Shown here: piece by piece, positions 62,309 to 64,000 of the stretch
Layout of the letters: the number at the start of each line of letters is the position of its first letter
How positions within the stretch are numbered: the stretch's first letter is position 1
Assembly: GCF_018448925.1 (NCBI RefSeq)
Contig: NZ_RCWE01000007.1
Coordinates: forward strand, 1-64,000
Length of the DNA: 64,000 nucleotides
Origin: Photorhabdus akhurstii
Lineage (GTDB): Bacteria > Pseudomonadota > Gammaproteobacteria > Enterobacterales > Enterobacteriaceae
Direction: 5' to 3'
Notes under the pieces: model-generated
Told to the model about the DNA's origin: nothing
Seen by the model: the letters and a program-made list of their open reading frames with translations, nothing else
Databases searched by the model: none
Program-made: the position numbers and the translations under genes

Positions 62309-63576
62309 GTTGGAAAATTCGCTTTTACCGCGGACTGAATAAAAGTATTGAGGTCAATTTAGCTGAGGGGCGTTTAGCCATCGGCTCAGACCCCCTACAG
62401 GCAGATATCGTTCTGGTGGATGAAGATGTTGCCCCAGCGCACCTGATCTTAGAAGTCGAACCGGACTCAATTCGCCTGTTGGAATGGGCCGGTGAAACCG
62501 CGCCAAGTCAGAATGGCGAACCGCTATCACCGGGAGCGACATTGCAAGCGTTAGCCCGTCAGGAGGCAGGTCCGTTATTGTGGGCTTTTTGTGACCAACA
62601 ACATACATTCCCAAACCAACTCGCAGAACCGGCGGTCACACCACGCCAGCATCCTGTCCGCCAAAATCGCAGCCGGGTAGCTGGTGGAATGTTGATACTG
62701 TGTTTGGTACTGGCACTTGGTCTCTTGATGCTGCTTGGACATGAAGGATGGCAAAGAAGCAGCATGTCCAACGGTATGGCCGAGCAAGAGCTGCGCCGTT
62801 TTCTCAATGGCGATTCAGCCTATCGTCATGTAAGTGTACAAATGATGCCCAATAACGAGCCGCTATTGCTCAAAGGTTATGTAAACCTCAATCAACAACG
62901 ACTGGCGCTGCAACAGTATCTTGATACTCACTCTCTCAGTTATCGGCTGGAATTACGCACTATGGAAGAATTGCGTCAAGGGGTGGATTTCATTTTACAA
63001 AAACTAGGCTATGCCCAGCTTCAAAGCTACAATGGCAAACAACCGGGCTGGGTTCGCCTTATGGGCGAAGTCACTGATACCAGCCAGCAATGGAACGATA
63101 TCGAATCACTGCTCAAACGTGATGTTCCGGGCTTACTAGGCATAGAAAACCAAACGAAGTTCACGGGTAATCATATCAAGCGGCTAGATATGCTGTTAGC
63201 TAAACATGATTTACCCAACACGCTGACCTACAAAGATAAAAATGATCGTATCGAGTTCACAGGTCAACTGGATGAACACCAAGCTCACAATTTCCAACGC
63301 TTACAGCAAGTATTTAAACAAGAGTTCGGCAACCGGCCAGCATTGGTATTACTGAATAATAAGCGGCTCACCCGCAATGATGAGCTAAATTTCGATGTCC
63401 GGGCAGTGTCCCTCGGGCGTATACCCTATGTGGTACTCAAAAACAACCTGCGTTACCCCGTCGGAGCAACAACAGAAAACGGTTTAAGAATCGAGGCCAT
63501 CCGCCAAGATGCGATTGTTATTACCAAGGGCGAGCAGCAATTTATTATCAAACTCAACAGGAGCCCGGTTTTATGA
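62305..63576 (+). CDS. sctD: SctD (YscD) inner-membrane ring protein
   Basis: The 423-residue protein has an N-terminal FHA-like domain ([20 protein letters not shown]), one membrane helix ([20 protein letters not shown] near residue 135) and a periplasmic part with BON-like domains ([20 protein letters not shown]). It links the basal body to SctC. ATGA overlaps join it to sctC and yscE. Confidence 0.94.
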   Translation: MSWKIRFYRGLNKSIEVNLAEGRLAIGSDPLQADIVLVDEDVAPAHLILEVEPDSIRLLEWAGETAPSQNGEPLSPGATLQALARQEAGPLLWAFCDQQHTFPNQLAEPAVTPRQHPVRQNRSRVAGGMLILCLVLALGLLMLLGHEGWQRSSMSNGMAEQELRRFLNGDSAYRHVSVQMMPNNEPLLLKGYVNLNQQRLALQQYLDTHSLSYRLELRTMEELRQGVDFILQKLGYAQLQSYNGKQPGWVRLMGEVTDTSQQWNDIESLLKRDVPGLLGIENQTKFTGNHIKRLDMLLAKHDLPNTLTYKDKNDRIEFTGQLDEHQAHNFQRLQQVFKQEFGNRPALVLLNNKRLTRNDELNFDVRAVSLGRIPYVVLKNNLRYPVGATTENGLRIEAIRQDAIVITKGEQQFIIKLNRSPVL

Positions 63577-63812
63577 TGACATCCCTGGAGGCACGACTGT
63601 TTGGCGCCGATCCCACTTATGTCAACGAAATGCAGCACCGCCTTTCTCAAGCGCTGAACGATATCCAACAACGACTGAGACGTGGCGGTTCGGTACAAGA
63701 ATACCAACAATGGCAACTGGAGGCTGATGCCATCCAAGCAGCAATCGCAATACTTAACACAACAGAAGGAGACCATCATGGCCCAAATTTTTACTTCCGC
63801 AACAACAGTTAA
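63573..63812 (+). CDS. yscE: YscE-type needle co-chaperone
   Basis: The 79-residue helical protein reads LEARLFGADPTYVNEMQHRL, then QRLRRGGSVQEYQQWQLEAD, then IQAAIAILNTTEGD, as in YscE/PscE. With YscG it holds the needle subunit in the cytoplasm. The end overlaps the sctF start by 35 bases; the tail past TTEGD is longer than in Yersinia. Confidence 0.87.
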   Translation: MMTSLEARLFGADPTYVNEMQHRLSQALNDIQQRLRRGGSVQEYQQWQLEADAIQAAIAILNTTEGDHHGPNFYFRNNS

Positions 63813-64000
63813 TACCCTCGATAAGGTTGCTGACCAATTAAAGAAACAAGCTGACACAGCCAACTCAGATGTCAATGACGCCATTACAGCCCTCAAGGAT
63901 GGCCCAGACAACCCCGCTTTGCTAGCTGATTTACAGCACAAAATCAACAAATGGTCGGTAATCTACAACATTAACTCTACTGTCACCCGGTCCATGAAAG
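63778..64000 (+). CDS. sctF: SctF (YscF) needle subunit, 5' part
   Basis: ATG 63778 has AAGGAG upstream. The 74 visible residues include VADQLKKQADTANSDVNDAI, then TALKDGPDNPALLADLQHKI and NKWSVIYNINSTVTRSMK, nearly the full YscF pattern. It polymerises into the needle. The last ~10-13 residues lie outside the window. Confidence 0.93.
   Translation, partial: MAQIFTSATTVNTLDKVADQLKKQADTANSDVNDAITALKDGPDNPALLADLQHKINKWSVIYNINSTVTRSMK

Noticed and set aside
1-64000. CRISPR array
   Set aside because: I saw no regularly spaced direct repeats of suitable length anywhere in the window.

Overview
The window looks like chromosome of Photorhabdus (Morganellaceae, insect-pathogenic nematode symbionts) or a very close relative. 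The evidence is AT-rich, enterobacterial-type sequence, several PAS-LuxR 'solo' regulators, a 127-bp TATACCC/GGGTATA-ended repeat that I recognise from Photorhabdus/Xenorhabdus genomes, and a complete Ysc-family type III secretion (T3S) locus with Lop/Exs-type genes. The genus is inferred from memory, not from a database search.

Left part (1-24 kb). The window opens with the 5' end of a CHC2 zinc-finger primase, a divergent XRE regulator and a SymE toxin with a probable SymR antisense RNA. A contact-dependent-inhibition-like two-partner system follows on the minus strand: TpsB transporter, 2931-residue TpsA/CdiA exoprotein with a C-terminal toxin candidate, and a translationally coupled immunity candidate. 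Next come three intact PAS-LuxR genes plus one broken copy, a Ner-like regulator, and a LacI-nhaC-malY unit whose promoter block is duplicated upstream of one of the luxR genes. An mgtE gene lies behind an M-box Mg2+ riboswitch.

Middle part (23-40 kb). This is mostly metabolism and envelope: a small lipoprotein, a Fur-box-preceded iron-type binding protein, an aldehyde dehydrogenase, an AGCS amino-acid symporter, an FGGY sugar kinase, TehB, and wza-wzb-wzc (polysaccharide export and phospho-control) without biosynthetic genes beside it. A compact holin / endolysin / Rz / embedded-Rz1 lysis cassette follows with no other phage genes around it, then a lone family-2 glycosyltransferase.

Right part (40.4-64 kb). 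The T3S locus runs to the window edge. Minus-strand operons are exsC-exsE-exsB (regulatory partner-switch genes and pilotin), lcrG-lcrV-lcrH-lopB-lopD (tip and translocon) and sctW-tyeA-sycN-sctX-sctY-sctV-lcrR (gatekeeper and export gate). The plus strand carries sctN-O-P-Q-R-S-T-U (ATPase, ruler, C-ring, export apparatus), exsA, and exsD-yscB-sctC-sctD-yscE-sctF (anti-activator, secretin, inner ring, needle), cut at the right edge inside sctF. Four promoters carry ExsA-like sites; in three of them (sctN, sctW, exsD) and in a fourth at lcrG the distance to the -10 box is the same 35 bases, while exsC fits less well. This supports one ExsA/ExsD/ExsC/ExsE circuit driving the whole locus, although exsA is separated by about 17 kb from exsCEB.
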